Source of the DNA: an uncultured Clostridia bacterium
GTDB lineage: Bacteria > Bacillota > Clostridia > UBA1381
Direction of reading: 5' to 3'
Assembly: GCA_934463455.1 (NCBI GenBank)
Contig: CAKSJU010000126.1
Span: 1-5,129, forward strand
DNA: 5,129 nucleotides
A program made the position numbers and the translations under genes. The notes beneath the pieces are model-generated. The model saw only the letters and a list, made by a program, of their open reading frames with translations. It did not search any database and had not been told where the DNA came from. Position 1 is the stretch's first letter. Every line of letters begins with the position of its first letter. Positions 5,121-5,129 of the stretch are shown piece by piece.

Positions 5121-5129
5121 AAAAGAGGT
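5121..5129 (+). promoter_or_regulatory. Ribosome binding site of a gene starting beyond the window
   Basis: The last bases read AAAAGAGGT, close to the AAGGAGGT consensus, and lie a short leader downstream of the divergent promoter. The start codon is not in the window, so the gene cannot be identified. Confidence 0.45.

Overview
The window looks like a low-GC, Gram-positive chromosomal segment from an endospore-forming (or formerly spore-forming) member of the Clostridia. The evidence is the AT-rich composition, strong AGGAGG-type ribosome binding sites, TTG start codons, and a set of homologues (SpoIVFB-type protease, ScpA/ScpB, YtfI, YtfJ, a TIGR03960-type radical SAM protein) that co-occurs in that class. 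No mobile element, CRISPR array, tRNA or rRNA is visible. Species cannot be named from this sequence.

All seven recognisable genes lie on the minus strand, so transcription runs from high to low coordinates. In that order they are: spoIVFB-like M50 protease (4926-4111); a promoter with a perfect -10 (4094-4066); a second, smaller M50 site-2 protease (4027-3374); scpA (3358-2630); scpB (2625-2038, TTG start); a DUF2953/YtfI protein (2010-1408, TTG start); a 139-bp gap with a hairpin and possible weak promoter; ytfJ/GerW-family gene (1268-798); a 133-bp gap with a long hairpin and an AT-rich palindrome; and the N-terminal third or so of a radical SAM protein that runs off the left edge (664-1).

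The M50-scpA-scpB-ytfI block is tightly packed (gaps of 15, 4 and 27 bp) and is most simply one operon driven from the 4066-4094 promoter. ScpA and ScpB are the kleisin and winged-helix partners of the SMC condensin in chromosome segregation. YtfI and YtfJ are sporulation-associated proteins, and the outermost protease resembles SpoIVFB, which activates pro-sigma-K in the mother cell. The window therefore joins a chromosome-segregation operon to sporulation functions.

The 203 bp at the right end (4927-5129) contain no gene. They hold the spoIVFB-like ribosome binding site with a small palindrome and, on the plus strand, a good promoter plus a ribosome binding site at the last bases, so a divergent gene probably begins just outside the window. 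I found no convincing novel system. The items most worth a second look are the non-coding structures on both sides of ytfJ and the SpoIVFB-type protease with no SpoIVFA directly upstream.
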